64,000 nucleotides of DNA from DAOUKH01 sp965261455 (GCA_965261455.1 OZ253453.1:1550001-1614000), one strand, 5' to 3'; numbered from the stretch's first letter, positions 16,426-25,362 are shown. A program made the numbers and translations. Notes: generated by a model from the sequence alone, not told the origin.

Positions 16426-17684
16426 AGGTCGTCCCAGAACTCTGGGTAGGTGACGGCGGCGGCCTCCGCGCCGCCGATGGCGGTCTCACCCTCGGCGACG
16501 ATTCCCGCGACGGCGAGCATCATCGCGAGGCGGTGGTCGCCGTGGGAGGCGCACTCCGCGCCGTGCAGCACGGCCCCACCCTCGATGCGCAGACCGTCGG
16601 GGCGCTCCTCAATGGACACGCCGAACTTGGCGAGATCCATCGCCGTCGTCGCGATGCGGTCGCTCTCCTTGACGCGCAGCTCGGCGGCGTCGCGGATCTC
16701 GGTCGGGCCGGCGGCGAGCGCGGCGGCGAGCGCGACCAAGGGAAGCTCGTCGATGGCCCGCGGGATGACCGGGCCCTCGACGACGGTTCCGCGCAGCCGG
16801 CTTGAGCGCGCCCGCACGTCGCCGACGGTCTCCCCGCCGGCGTCACGGACGTTGTCGACCGCGATGTCGGCGCCCATGGAACGGAGCACGTCAATGATCC
16901 CGGTTCTCGATGGGTTTAGCCCCACGCCGGTCACGGTAATGTCGGCGTCGGGGTGGGCCACGCCCAGTGTGATCCAGTAGGCCGCCGACGAGATGTCGCC
17001 GGGGACGGCCACGTCCCGCGCCCGCAGCTCGCCGGGCCTGATGCGGATGCGGCCGTCGGCGGTCTCGATGTCCGCCCCCATTGCCGCGAGCATGAGCTCG
17101 CTGTGATTGCGCGAGGGGGCGGGCTCAACGACGACCGTCTCGCCCTGGGCGTTGCAGCCCGCGATGAGGAGCGCCGTCTTGACTTGGGCGCTCGCCACCG
17201 GCGTGTGGTATTCGATGCCCTCAAGAGCGCCGACGACGATGCGCAGCGGCGCCCGCCCGCCCTCGGCTCCCTCGATCCGGGCGCCCATGCGCCGCAGGGG
17301 GTCGATGATCCTGGCCATGGGGCGGCGGCGCAGCGAGTCGTCGCCGGTGATCACGGACTCGAACGGCTGCGCGACCAGTAGGCCGGCGAGGAAGCGCATC
17401 GTCGTACCGCTGTTGCCGGCGTCCAAGACGCCGCTGGGCGCGGTGAACCCCGTCTTGCCTACGCCTTCGATGGCGACGCCGCCATCGCGCTCCTCGACCG
17501 GCACGCCGAGGTCGCGGAGGCAGCGCAGGGTCGAGGCGCAGTCCTCGCCGCGGGGGATTCCGGTCACCAGCGCCCGGCCCCGGGCCATGGCGTTGAAGAC
17601 GTAGGCACGGTGCGCGACGGCCTTGTCGCCAGGCACGTGGAGACGGCCCCGGACCGAGCGGCGGCCTTGGACTCGTTGGACCAT
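16386..17684 (-). CDS. aroA: 3-phosphoshikimate 1-carboxyvinyltransferase (EPSP synthase)
   Basis: Joins shikimate-3-phosphate and PEP in chorismate synthesis. Visible motifs: GDKAVAHRAY near residue 20 (usual GDKSISHRA), LDAGNSGTTMR, RPMARIIDPLRRMGARIEG, and the catalytic KESDRI and HGDHRLAM stretches. The start is ATG 17684, 20 bp after the tyrA stop; the much longer open frame overlaps tyrA and is rejected. The native end PEFWDDL is followed by LSLSPPGPGRAS, encoded by the dispersed repeat, so the original stop has been replaced. 432 residues is still normal, so the enzyme is probably active. Confidence 0.95.
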   Translation of the reverse strand: MVQRVQGRRSVRGRLHVPGDKAVAHRAYVFNAMARGRALVTGIPRGEDCASTLRCLRDLGVPVEERDGGVAIEGVGKTGFTAPSGVLDAGNSGTTMRFLAGLLVAQPFESVITGDDSLRRRPMARIIDPLRRMGARIEGAEGGRAPLRIVVGALEGIEYHTPVASAQVKTALLIAGCNAQGETVVVEPAPSRNHSELMLAAMGADIETADGRIRIRPGELRARDVAVPGDISSAAYWITLGVAHPDADITVTGVGLNPSRTGIIDVLRSMGADIAVDNVRDAGGETVGDVRARSSRLRGTVVEGPVIPRAIDELPLVALAAALAAGPTEIRDAAELRVKESDRIATTAMDLAKFGVSIEERPDGLRIEGGAVLHGAECASHGDHRLAMMLAVAGIVAEGETAIGGAEAAAVTYPEFWDDLLSLSPPGPGRAS

Positions 17685-17704
17685 ACCGGCCTCTGGGCGG
17701 CGCG

Positions 17705-18724
17705 CTACTTGCGCTTGCGCTTGCCCTTGCGCAGCGGATCGTCCTCGTACCGCTCCATGAGATCCCGGCCCTTGCGAGCCAGCAGGTCGCCAACAAAGAG
17801 CGCGCGCATGTTGTCGCCCATCGAGGGCAACTCGGGAGAGGAATCGACGGGCCTGATCGCGCCGGCGATAAGCTTTTCGCGCTCCTCGAAGACACCGGCG
17901 AACAGTCTCGCCACGCTCTCCTCGTCGCGTTCGTTGAGCCCGCGTTTGAGCTCGAGGAGCTTGAGCACGGCGCGGTCGATCCACATCGAGATCTCGTTTG
18001 CGTTGGTCATGCAGATGTCGCGGTTCATTTCAGGGTCGCCGGAGGCCAGCCGCGAAACGTCCCGGTAGCCCGACGCGGCGAGGCGCGCTATCTCCGCCCA
18101 CGACGGGCTCTCCGACGTCGCGGCGACGAGCGCCGCGGAGAGCGCGATCGGCAGGTGGCTGACGGCGGCGACGTAGCTATCGTGCTCCTGTGGGTCGATG
18201 AAGTAGGGCTTCGCTCCCAGGGTCTCGACGAGTGAGAGGACCGCCCGCACGGCCCACTTCGCGGCCTGGATGGAGGGGAGGACGCAGTACGTGGCGCCCT
18301 TGAAAAGGGCTGGGTCGGCGGCGGCGGGACCCGACTCTTCCTTGCCCGCCATTGGGTGGCCGCCTATGAAGTGCGCGCTCGGCGGCAGAAGGTCCTGCGC
18401 CCATTCGAGGACCTGCTGCTTGGTGCTGCCGGTGTCGGTCACCACACAGTCTTCGGGGAGATGGGGGGCGATCTGCTCCATCACCTCTTTGATCGCCAGC
18501 ACCGGCACGGCGATGATCACCATGTCGGCGCCATCGACGCAAGCCGGGAGGCTCCATTCGACCGAGTTCGCGGCGCCCCGACTCTTGGCGGCGCGGGCCG
18601 TCGTCGGCTCGCGGTCGTGGCCCACGATCTGCAGGTCCTTGTTCTTCGCCGCCTTCAACGCCATCCCGATCGATGTTCCGATCAGGCCTAGGCCGACGAT
18701 GCTGATCCTTGTAGTCACGATCAC
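17705..18724 (-). CDS. tyrA: Prephenate dehydrogenase
   Basis: Oxidative decarboxylation of prephenate (or arogenate) toward tyrosine. The N-terminal Rossmann motif VGLGLIGTSIG (about 10-20), VTDTGSTKQQV and the substrate-binding FIGGHPMAGKEESG are diagnostic. The 339 residues end in a basic KGKRKRK tail. No ACT domain is obvious, so feedback control is unclear. The GTG start overlaps the coaBC stop by one base (TAGTG), and aroA follows 20 bp later, giving a coaX-coaBC-tyrA-aroA transcription unit. Confidence 0.94.
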   Translation of the reverse strand: MIVTTRISIVGLGLIGTSIGMALKAAKNKDLQIVGHDREPTTARAAKSRGAANSVEWSLPACVDGADMVIIAVPVLAIKEVMEQIAPHLPEDCVVTDTGSTKQQVLEWAQDLLPPSAHFIGGHPMAGKEESGPAAADPALFKGATYCVLPSIQAAKWAVRAVLSLVETLGAKPYFIDPQEHDSYVAAVSHLPIALSAALVAATSESPSWAEIARLAASGYRDVSRLASGDPEMNRDICMTNANEISMWIDRAVLKLLELKRGLNERDEESVARLFAGVFEEREKLIAGAIRPVDSSPELPSMGDNMRALFVGDLLARKGRDLMERYEDDPLRKGKRKRK

Positions 18725-19923
18725 TACCTCCCAGGGGCCGCGATAAGCTTGGCGACTCTATCCAATATTCTGCCCGCGCAGTCGTACTTGGGCATGAGCG
18801 GGAGGGCGTCCTCGCCGCCGTTGGGGTCAATGATAACGATACGGTTGTTCTCCGAGGAGAAGCCCGCGTCGGCAGCGGTAATGTCGTTGGCAACGATGAG
18901 GTCCAGGCGCTTGGCTTCGAGCTTCTTGCGCGCGTTCGCGACGAGGTCAGCGCTTTCGGCGGCGAAGCCGACGCGGACGCAGGCGGCGTCCGTCTCCGCG
19001 AGAATGTCGGGGGTCGGCGCCAGGTCGATGGAGAGGGGCGCGCCGGTCTTCTTGATCTTGCGGTCGGCGGGGGCGGCACTCTCGAAGTCGGCGACGGCGG
19101 CGGCCATGATGAGGGCGTCCGCGTCCGTGACCGCGGCAGCCACGGCGGCCGCCATCTCCCTCGCGGTGACGGCGCGGACTAGGTCGACGCCCGCCGGCGG
19201 GGGCTGAGCCGAGGGCGCGGCGATGAGCGTAACGCTCGCGCCGCGGTCGCGGGCGGCCTCGGCTAGGGCAAAGCCCATCTTGCCCGACGAACGGTTGGTG
19301 ATGACGCGAACAGGGTCGATAGGCTCTTGTGTCCCGCCCGCGGTCACCACGATGCGCCGCCCCGCCAGATCGCCGTTCTTCCCCAGGGCGGCGCGGGTGA
19401 CGCCGATGATCTCGCCGGTGTCGGCCAGCCTGCCGACGCCGCTCAGTCCGCTGGCCAGGTAGCCCGTGTTGGGACCGACGATCTCCGCCCCGCGCTCCCG
19501 CAGCATCTCCAGGTTCCGCTGCGTAGCCGGATTGTCGAACATGTTGCCGTCCATCGCGGGGGCGACGATGAGCGGAGCGGCCGTGGCGAGGACGGTGGCG
19601 GTGAGCATGTCGTCGGCCAGCCCATGGACGATCTTGGCGATGACGTTGGCCGTAGCCGGCGCGATGATGACGGCCTCGGCGCGCTTGGCGAGCATCACGT
19701 GCTCGACGCTCGTTTCCGAATCGGCGTCGAAGAGGTCACGGACCACGCTACGGTGGGTGAGACTGCTGAAGGTGAGCGGGGTCACGAACTCCATGGCGGA
19801 GCGCGTCATGATGACGTCGACCAGCGCCCCGGCCTGGGTGAGCTTGCTCGCCAGGTCGGCGGCCTTGTAGGAGGCAATGCTGCCGGTGACCCCCAGCGCG
19901 ATATTTCGCCCTTCGAGCGTCAT
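18724..19923 (-). CDS. coaBC: Bifunctional phosphopantothenoylcysteine decarboxylase / phosphopantothenate-cysteine ligase
   Basis: Two steps of coenzyme A synthesis in one flavoprotein. The CoaC part (about 1-185) has GVTGSIASYKAADLASKL, the active-site His in SSLTHRSVV, and PAMDGNMFDNPATQRN, a variant of the usual PAMNxxM. The CoaB part (about 190-399) starts RIVVTAGGTQEPIDPVRVITNRSSG and includes the AAAVADF segment. The start ATG overlaps the coaX stop (ATGA). Confidence 0.96.
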   Translation of the reverse strand: MTLEGRNIALGVTGSIASYKAADLASKLTQAGALVDVIMTRSAMEFVTPLTFSSLTHRSVVRDLFDADSETSVEHVMLAKRAEAVIIAPATANVIAKIVHGLADDMLTATVLATAAPLIVAPAMDGNMFDNPATQRNLEMLRERGAEIVGPNTGYLASGLSGVGRLADTGEIIGVTRAALGKNGDLAGRRIVVTAGGTQEPIDPVRVITNRSSGKMGFALAEAARDRGASVTLIAAPSAQPPPAGVDLVRAVTAREMAAAVAAAVTDADALIMAAAVADFESAAPADRKIKKTGAPLSIDLAPTPDILAETDAACVRVGFAAESADLVANARKKLEAKRLDLIVANDITAADAGFSSENNRIVIIDPNGGEDALPLMPKYDCAGRILDRVAKLIAAPGR

Positions 19924-20693
19924 GGCCGGCTCTCGTTCATCTCGTGAATCATCCGTAGGCCGAGCAGCAAGAGGTCGTCGTTGACCTCGTCGATCAGCTT
20001 GGTGTCGTCGACGATGTGGAAGCTGAGGCCTCCGGTGGCGACGACCTTAGCGGCGCCGCCCAACTCGCGCTGGAAGCGGGTGACAAGACCCTCGATGAGG
20101 CCGATATAGCCGAAGTAGAGCCCCGACTGCATGCTGGCCACGGTATTGCGTCCGATGGCGGTGGGGGGGCGCGCCACCTCGATGCGGGGCAGCTTGGAGG
20201 CGCGCTCGTAGAGGGCCTCGGCGGCGAGGTTGATTCCCGGCGCGATGGCCCCGCCGAGGTAGTCGCCGTGCTCGTTCACCGCGTCGAGCACCGTCGTCGT
20301 GCCGAAGTCGAGGACGATCACCGGGGCGCCGTAAATCCGGTTGGCCGCCACGGCCTGCACCACACGGTCCGCCCCGACGTCGCGGGGGCTCTCGTAGAGA
20401 ATCCGCATCCCGGTCTTGATGCCGGCCCCGACGACCATGGCCTTGATGTCCAAGTAGCGCTCGAAGAACTCCTCAAAGGTGTGCGTCAGCGGCGGCACGA
20501 CGCTACTCACGATACCCTTGTCCAGCGCTTTGAGCGGGACGCCGTGGTAGCTGAGGAGTGTCATGCACAGCGCGGCGTACTCGTCGGTCTGGCGGTGGAC
20601 CTCGGTGGCCATACGCCAGGTCGCCTCGATGGAATCGCCGTCGAAGACGCCAAAGGTGATATTGGTGTTGCCGATGTCTACGGCCAGAAGCAT
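19920..20693 (-). CDS. coaX: Type III pantothenate kinase
   Basis: ATP-dependent phosphorylation of pantothenate, the first committed CoA step, by the CoaX (ASKHA-fold) enzyme that is feedback-insensitive. From ATG 20693 (257 residues) the protein starts LLAVDIGNTNITFGVFDGD, the phosphate-1 motif. GADRVVQAVAANRIYG, IVLDFGTTTVLDAV and GGAIAPGINLAAEAL are the other signature segments. The longer frame to 20822 runs into the dispersed repeat. GGAGCGG lies just upstream and a TATAAT box about 20 bp upstream. Placing coaX directly with coaBC groups CoA genes. Confidence 0.95.
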   Translation of the reverse strand: MLLAVDIGNTNITFGVFDGDSIEATWRMATEVHRQTDEYAALCMTLLSYHGVPLKALDKGIVSSVVPPLTHTFEEFFERYLDIKAMVVGAGIKTGMRILYESPRDVGADRVVQAVAANRIYGAPVIVLDFGTTTVLDAVNEHGDYLGGAIAPGINLAAEALYERASKLPRIEVARPPTAIGRNTVASMQSGLYFGYIGLIEGLVTRFQRELGGAAKVVATGGLSFHIVDDTKLIDEVNDDLLLLGLRMIHEMNESRP

Positions 20694-20711
20694 ACCGCCG
20701 CTCCAGCGGCC

Positions 20712-20717
20712 ATTATA
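20712..20717 (-). promoter_or_regulatory. -10 promoter element of coaX-coaBC-tyrA-aroA
   Basis: TATAAT on the minus strand, giving a predicted start about 12 nt before the coaX ATG. This is the only promoter-like site seen for the four-gene unit. Confidence 0.5.
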
Positions 20718-20749
20718 CGGGATGCGCCCCGCCTCGCCGGTGGCGACCA

Positions 20750-20882
20750 CAAACCTCTCCCCCTCTGGAGACCTTTGCAAAACCGACTGGGGTCCTGGTG
20801 GGGGAGCGGAGGTGGCATTCACTTAAACCTCTCCCCCTCTGGGGGAGACTGAGAGAGGGCACGCGCCGCAGGCGCGCGGGCG
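20750..20882 (-). repeat. Dispersed hairpin repeat, copy 4 (long form)
   Basis: On the minus strand: GCGCGCC-TGC-GGCGCG palindrome, CCTCTCTCAGTCTCCCCCAGAGGGGGAGAGGTTTAAG, then about 75 bp ending in a second CTCCAGAGGGGGAGAGG arm. The stretch beyond the first hairpin (TGAATGCC-CCTCCGCTCCC...TTTTGCAAAGGTCTCC) is almost identical to 41660-41730 on the plus strand, so the mobile unit is at least 115 bp. It begins 4 bp after the NAD(P)HX repair gene stop. Confidence 0.85.
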
Positions 20883-20885
20883 CGG

Positions 20886-22445
20886 TTACCCGCCGCGGAG
20901 GCGCTGCATGACGGGCGGGATGCGCATGGGGAGATCGGAGGCCGCGGCCCCGGCGTCGCCGAGCGCGGCGCGCATGTCCTCGCCCGCCGCGCCGTGGAGA
21001 TAGGCAGCGGCGACCGCGGCGTCGAACGGCGGCAGGCCCTGGGCCAGCAACGAGGCGGCGACACCGGCGAGCACGTCGCCCGTTCCCGCCGTCGCCAGGG
21101 CGGGATTGGCGAAGGGATTGATGACCGTCCGCTCGCCGGCGAGCGCCGTGACGCTGTAGGCGCCCTTCAGCAACACGGCGGCGCCCCAGTGCTCCGCAGC
21201 GGCGCGGGCGATTTCAATGCGGCTCGACTGGACCTCCTCGACGGAGCGGCCCGTCAGCCGGGCCATCTCGCCGGGGTGGGGCGTGACCACCGCTCCGGGG
21301 AACTTCGTCCACCACGCGGCCATGCGCGACAGGATGTTGAGCGCGTCGGCGTCGAGCGCCAGCCGAAGCCCGGGGATCCCGCCGAGACCTTCGGCGAGAC
21401 CCGTCACGAGCCCCACCGACCCGTCGCCCTGTCCAAGGCCGGGACCGACGAGCGCCGAGTCGTAGGCGGGCAGCGCCTCCAGCACCCGCGCCGCGGCGCG
21501 CGGGCCGTCCACCTCGCCCCACGACGTTTCTTCGAGCGGGACGTAGGTCACCTCGGGGAGCGCCGCGGCCACCGCGAGGATGAGACTGCGCGGCGCCGCC
21601 AGGGTCACCAGGCCCGCGCCTGAGCGCACCGCGCCGGCGCAGGCGAGATTGGCCGCGCCGATGAACCTCGCCGACCCCGCGACGATGAGCGTCTTCCCGA
21701 AGGAGCCCTTGTTCGCCGAAATCGGGCGGTCGGGCAGCCGTGCCGCCACCCAGTCGGGAGAGGCGACCTCAAGGCCGGCGTCCTCGTCGAGGCCGGCCGG
21801 TATCCCGATGTCCGTCACGGAGAGATGCCCCACGCGCTCGGCACCGGGGAAGAGAAAGAGGCCGACCTTGGGATAGCCGAGGGCGACCGTCGCGTCCGCC
21901 GCCGGCGTGGCCGGGTCGATGGCGCCGGTATCGGCGTCGAGCCCGGTGGGAACGTCGAGGGCGAGGACGAACAGGCCGCGGCGTTCCGTCTTGGCCTCGG
22001 CGAGGGCCGCGCAGGCGGCGGCGATGGGGCCCCGCAAGGGCCTCGAACGCCCCGTGCCGAGCATCGCGTCGATGACCATCGCGGCGGTGTCGAGGGCGCG
22101 GCGCAGATCGGCGGGCCGCGTCTCGACGCGGACGTCGCGCACGTCGGCGGCGCGGTCGCGCAGCGTTTCGAGGTGGGGGTCATCGGCGGGGCGTTCGCCG
22201 CAGACATAGACGTGGACGCGCGCGCCCCAATCGTCGAGGTGGCGCGCCGCGACGAGGCCGTCGCTGCCGTTGTTGCCCGGCCCAACGAGCACGACGACGT
22301 GCTCGCTTTTCAGATCGCCCAGGGCGTCCCGCGCCTGCTCGGCGACGGCCAGCCCGGCGTTCTCCATCAGTTGCGACGTGGAAACGCCACGGGCCTCGCT
22401 CTCCACTTCGATACGGCGCATCTCGTCGACGGTGACAACTTTCAC
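20886..22445 (-). CDS. nnr: Bifunctional NAD(P)H-hydrate epimerase / ADP-dependent NAD(P)H-hydrate dehydratase
   Basis: Repairs hydrated NAD(P)H. The N-terminal YjeF-N epimerase domain (about 1-215) has ENAGLAVAEQA and VGPGNNGSDGLVAARHL. The C-terminal ribokinase-like YjeF-C dehydratase domain (about 225-519) has GSFGKTLIVAGS, SGAGLVTLA, LDADALNIL, VVTPHPGEMARL and the catalytic NPALATAGTGDVLAGV. 519 residues is the usual size of the fused form. The stop lies 4 bp from the dispersed repeat. It follows acpS by 20 bp, as in many genomes where the two genes are neighbours. Confidence 0.95.
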   Translation of the reverse strand: MKVVTVDEMRRIEVESEARGVSTSQLMENAGLAVAEQARDALGDLKSEHVVVLVGPGNNGSDGLVAARHLDDWGARVHVYVCGERPADDPHLETLRDRAADVRDVRVETRPADLRRALDTAAMVIDAMLGTGRSRPLRGPIAAACAALAEAKTERRGLFVLALDVPTGLDADTGAIDPATPAADATVALGYPKVGLFLFPGAERVGHLSVTDIGIPAGLDEDAGLEVASPDWVAARLPDRPISANKGSFGKTLIVAGSARFIGAANLACAGAVRSGAGLVTLAAPRSLILAVAAALPEVTYVPLEETSWGEVDGPRAAARVLEALPAYDSALVGPGLGQGDGSVGLVTGLAEGLGGIPGLRLALDADALNILSRMAAWWTKFPGAVVTPHPGEMARLTGRSVEEVQSSRIEIARAAAEHWGAAVLLKGAYSVTALAGERTVINPFANPALATAGTGDVLAGVAASLLAQGLPPFDAAVAAAYLHGAAGEDMRAALGDAGAAASDLPMRIPPVMQRLRGG

Positions 22446-22464
22446 GCTTGAGGTCTCCCGCTTT

Positions 22465-22830
22465 CTATGACCGGGCTCCTACGACAGATGCGACGGCGAA
22501 GTCTTTCGAGTGCGACAGGCTGATCGCCAGGTCGTCGAGGCCCAGCGCCCGCGCCCGCGCTTGCGCCCGGCCCCGTAACACGACGACTGGCTTGCCCCGT
22601 CGGTTGGGAATGATCTCGATATCACGCCAGCCGACGCCGCGCGTGCCGGTGCCGAGGGCCTTCATCACCGCTTCCTTGCCCGCGAAACGCGCCGCTAACT
22701 CCGAGGGACGCTCACGGTAGAGCGCGATCTCGGCCTCGGTGTAGATGCGGTTCAGGAAGCGATCGCCCCCGCGGGCCACGGCCCGTTCCACGCGGTCGAT
22801 CTCGACGATGTCCACGCCGGTGGTCAACAC
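22465..22830 (-). CDS. acpS: Holo-[acyl-carrier-protein] synthase
   Basis: Transfers phosphopantetheine from CoA to acyl carrier protein. The 121 residues match the family: TGVDIVEIDRVE with the Mg-binding Asp at the start, RFAGKEAVMKALGTG with the catalytic Glu/Lys, and SLSHSKDFAVASVV at the end. I place the start at GTG 22830. It lies only 6 nt after a perfect TATAAT, so the mRNA is probably leaderless. The longer frame to 22929 would start upstream of the promoter. Confidence 0.93.
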   Translation of the reverse strand: MLTTGVDIVEIDRVERAVARGGDRFLNRIYTEAEIALYRERPSELAARFAGKEAVMKALGTGTRGVGWRDIEIIPNRRGKPVVVLRGRAQARARALGLDDLAISLSHSKDFAVASVVGARS

Positions 22831-22836
22831 GCCGCG

Positions 22837-22842
22837 ATTATA
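22837..22842 (-). promoter_or_regulatory. -10 promoter element of acpS, leaderless geometry
   Basis: TATAAT is followed by CGCGGC and then the GTG start, so transcription is predicted to begin at or within a base or two of the start codon. A weak TGGACG sits at the -35 distance. Confidence 0.5.
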
Positions 22843-22891
22843 GGGATGGCCGGGGAGGGCGTCCATCGGGCGCACCCCCTCCATCCTGTAG

Positions 22892-22911
22892 GGGCGATTC
22901 GCGAATCGCCC
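22892..22911. repeat. Perfect 20-bp intergenic palindrome
   Basis: GGGCGATTCG-CGAATCGCCC, flanked by TGTAGG, a form of interspersed palindrome common in high-GC genomes. It lies about 50 bp upstream of the acpS -10 and could also be a regulator site. Confidence 0.5.
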
Positions 22912-22978
22912 GCTCCCATCCCCACTCAACGAGTAAACTCAGTGAAAGACCGAACCGTCCGCCCAACAGAGACTCCGC

Positions 22979-23328
22979 ATGGACTCCCTAGCAATAGCAG
23001 CGGCGCTCTACCAACTTGAGGACGATGAGAGCGAGAAGATCGACCGGAGCTGTTCTCGTACGAAAAACTTCTCAACTCACCTAGCGGGGTTGAGTACCTC
23101 CTTAATCGCTTCGAAAAAGAGAGCGACGCACACTTCGTAAGGGATGCGAGAGAACACTTCAAAAGACTGCGGAAGGCTAGGAACTTGGAGCGGCACACCG
23201 CAAACTCCCCACTTCCCAGCGAACTCCGCGACATCTACGCGCAATTCCTAGGCATAGGCCCCAAGCGCCCCGGCATCCTGCCGCAACTGGTCGGCCTCCT
23301 GCTCCTACTCCGACCTCCGCCGAAATAG
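22979..23328 (+). pseudogene. Frameshifted small ORF of unknown function
   Basis: Starting at ATG 22979 a frame reads MDSLAIAAALYQLEDDESE; near 23030 the coding character moves to the -1 frame. That frame stays open to a stop at 23326-23328 and reads ELFSYEKLLNSPSGVEYLL, NRFEKESDAHFVRDAREHF and further charged helical sequence. One deleted base would explain the break, giving an original protein of about 117 residues. Codon use is more AT-rich than the neighbours, suggesting transfer. I do not recognise the family, and the ORF may be two unrelated fragments. Confidence 0.4.
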
Positions 23329-23752
23329 CCCTACCGCGACATCCACCCGTTGCCCATCCCCGTCCCCGCCGCCTACCATAGCCCCATGCCTTCTCAGCCC
23401 ATTGGCGCCGGCCGCACTCGAAAAGAGGAAAAGACGGTCGTGGGCGCGCGCGGGAGCATCCATCGAGATCTCTCGTGCGGAGGCGCGCCAAGCGCCGGCC
23501 GTCGGCGCTTTGAGCGAGACGACGCTGACCCTTAGCGTCGTCTTGAAGAGTTCCGCATGGCCCGGTTTCCTAGGAGCCAACCAAGCCATGCCGGAATTGC
23601 AAAGTTAGCGTTTGGGGAAGAGGCTCGGCGCGGGAACCTCCGCCGGGCTCGCGGTCGCCCGCACCGGCGCGACGACCGCTCCCCCGCTCAACTTTTCTCG
23701 GGGTTGCGCCCTAGTCTACCTATGTCTTCCTCAATATCTCTTCAGGCGGCGC
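23329..23752. other. Gene-free stretch
   Basis: About 420 bp between the frameshifted ORF and the tenA promoter. Short frames in several phases have no recognisable motifs and no supported starts. I see no RNA gene, no CRISPR and no copy of the hairpin repeat. Confidence 0.5.
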
Positions 23753-23758
23753 TATAAT
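23753..23758 (+). promoter_or_regulatory. -10 promoter element of tenA-folD, leaderless geometry
   Basis: TATAAT lies 9 nt before the ATG at 23768, so the predicted start is about 3 nt upstream of, or at, the start codon. No Shine-Dalgarno sequence fits and there is no room for a TPP riboswitch. Confidence 0.5.
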
Positions 23759-23767
23759 ACGGCGCTG

Positions 23768-24436
23768 ATGGGCCTCTCCGACGAGCTTCGCCGCCACGCC
23801 GGCCCCATCTGGGACCGGATCTTTCGCCATCCTTTCGTAACCGGACTCGGCGACGGAACGCTGCCCCTCGAAAGCTTCAAGTTCTACCTGGTCCAGGACT
23901 ACCGCTTTCTCATCGACTACGCCCGCGTGCTCGCCGTGGCGAGCGCCAAGGCGCCGGACCTGGAGGGCATGACACGGTTCGCCGGCCTGCTCCACGCCAC
24001 GCTCGCCGAGGAGATGGACCTGCACCGGCGGTACTGCGCCGGATTCGGCATCGCCGCGGCCGAGTTGGAGCGCGCGGAAATCGCGCCGGGGACGGCGGGC
24101 TACACCAACTACCTGCTCTCCGTCGCCTACCAAGGGACGGCGATGGAGATCGCCGCGGTGCTGCTCCCCTGCCAGTGGGGATACTACGAAATCGGGCGCA
24201 AGCTCGCCGCCGAGGGCGACACATCGGAGTCGAACCCCTACGCCGAGTGGATCCGAACGTATGCGTCCGACGAGTTCAAGGCCCTGTCCGACTGGCTGCG
24301 CGGCTACCTCGACGAACTGGGTCAGGAGACCTCTGCCGCTGAGCGCGCCCGCCTGGACGAGGTCTTCCTGATGAGCAGCCGCTACGAGTACCGATTCTGG
24401 GAGATGGGACTCAGTAGAGAACGATGGCCGGCGTGA
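23768..24436 (+). CDS. tenA: TenA family thiaminase II / aminopyrimidine aminohydrolase
   Basis: Salvages thiamine by hydrolysing aminopyrimidine breakdown products. In the 222-residue all-helical protein the family residues are visible: Asp in FYLVQDYRFL (about residue 44), the catalytic Cys in LLPCQWGYYEIG (about 137) and a Glu in YEYRFWEMG near the C-terminus (about 213-217). I start at ATG 23768, just after the -10; the longer frame to 23612 crosses the promoter. The 3' end overlaps folD by 13 nt, so the two are co-translated. Confidence 0.92.
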   Translation: MGLSDELRRHAGPIWDRIFRHPFVTGLGDGTLPLESFKFYLVQDYRFLIDYARVLAVASAKAPDLEGMTRFAGLLHATLAEEMDLHRRYCAGFGIAAAELERAEIAPGTAGYTNYLLSVAYQGTAMEIAAVLLPCQWGYYEIGRKLAAEGDTSESNPYAEWIRTYASDEFKALSDWLRGYLDELGQETSAAERARLDEVFLMSSRYEYRFWEMGLSRERWPA

Positions 24437-25335
24437 CCGCGGAGGGAGCGAAGCTGCTCCTGGGGAAACCGGTGGCCGACGCTATCCTCGACGAGGCCGC
24501 GGCGACGGTGGCCAGGCTCCGGCGGGAGCACGGCGTCACCCCCGGCCTCGCCGCCGTGCTTGTCGGCGAGGACCCGGCGTCAGAAATCTACGTGCGTAAC
24601 AAGACGCGCGCCTGCCAACGCGTCGGCGTCCTGACCGAGACGGTCCGGCTGCCACCCTCGACGCCTCAGCAGGCTCTGCTAACAACCGTCCGCAACCTCA
24701 ACCGCGACACCCGCTTCCACGGCGTGCTGGTCCAGCTTCCGCTCCCCTCGCATATCAACGAAGACGAAGTGATCGAGCGCATCGACCCCGAAAAGGACGT
24801 GGACGGCCTGCACCCGATCAACGTGGGGCGGCTCGCGGCGGGCCGCCCCAGCTTCGTGGCGGCCACGCCGCTCGGTATCCAGCAGATCCTGATGCGCGGG
24901 GGCTACGATCCCGCCGGCAAGCACGTCGTCGTTTGCGGGCGCAGCGAGATCGTGGGCAAGCCCATCGCCATGCTGCTGATGCAGAAGGCGTCGGGCGCCG
25001 ACGCCACGGTCACTGTGTGCCACACGCGAACCCGCGACGTGGGGGCGGTGACCCGGCTCGGCGACATCGTGATCGTGAGCACGGGGCGTCCACGGTGGCT
25101 GGGGGCGGACATGGTGAAGGAGGGCGCCGTCGTCATCGACGTCGGCATCCACCGTATCCCCGACCCCACGGCGAAGAGCGGGACGCGGCTCATCGGCGAC
25201 GTCGACTTCGAGGCGGTGCGGCGGAAAGCGGCGGCGATCACGCCGGTACCCGGCGGGGTGGGACCGGTCACCGTAGCCTCGGTGGTGCACAACACCGTGG
25301 CCGCCGCCGAGCGGCTCGCCCGCTATATCTCCTAG
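24424..25335 (+). CDS. folD: Bifunctional methylene-THF dehydrogenase / methenyl-THF cyclohydrolase
   Basis: Interconverts methylene-, methenyl- and 10-formyl-tetrahydrofolate with NADP. The 303 residues show VLVGEDPASEIYVRNKTRAC (catalytic Tyr and Lys), PLPSHINEDEVIERIDPEKDVDGLHPINVGRL, the Rossmann VVVCGRSEIVGKPIAMLL and the C-terminal ITPVPGGVGPVTVA. The ATG lies within tenA. Confidence 0.97.
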   Translation: MAGVTAEGAKLLLGKPVADAILDEAAATVARLRREHGVTPGLAAVLVGEDPASEIYVRNKTRACQRVGVLTETVRLPPSTPQQALLTTVRNLNRDTRFHGVLVQLPLPSHINEDEVIERIDPEKDVDGLHPINVGRLAAGRPSFVAATPLGIQQILMRGGYDPAGKHVVVCGRSEIVGKPIAMLLMQKASGADATVTVCHTRTRDVGAVTRLGDIVIVSTGRPRWLGADMVKEGAVVIDVGIHRIPDPTAKSGTRLIGDVDFEAVRRKAAAITPVPGGVGPVTVASVVHNTVAAAERLARYIS

Positions 25336-25362
25336 CACCCACGGGCGGAGGGCCGACGGACG

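Noticed and set aside
17685..17984. Longer aroA frame beginning at 17984
   Set aside because: The extra part is the shadow of tyrA; the conserved EPSP synthase start begins at ATG 17684.
22926..23234. Minus-strand ORF of 102 codons upstream of acpS
   Set aside because: Ser/Arg-rich with no motif and no ribosome site; the plus-strand frame through the same bases looks more like real coding sequence.
23612..23767. TPP riboswitch upstream of tenA
   Set aside because: The predicted RNA start is at the ATG, and no thi-box sequence is visible in the preceding 150 bp.
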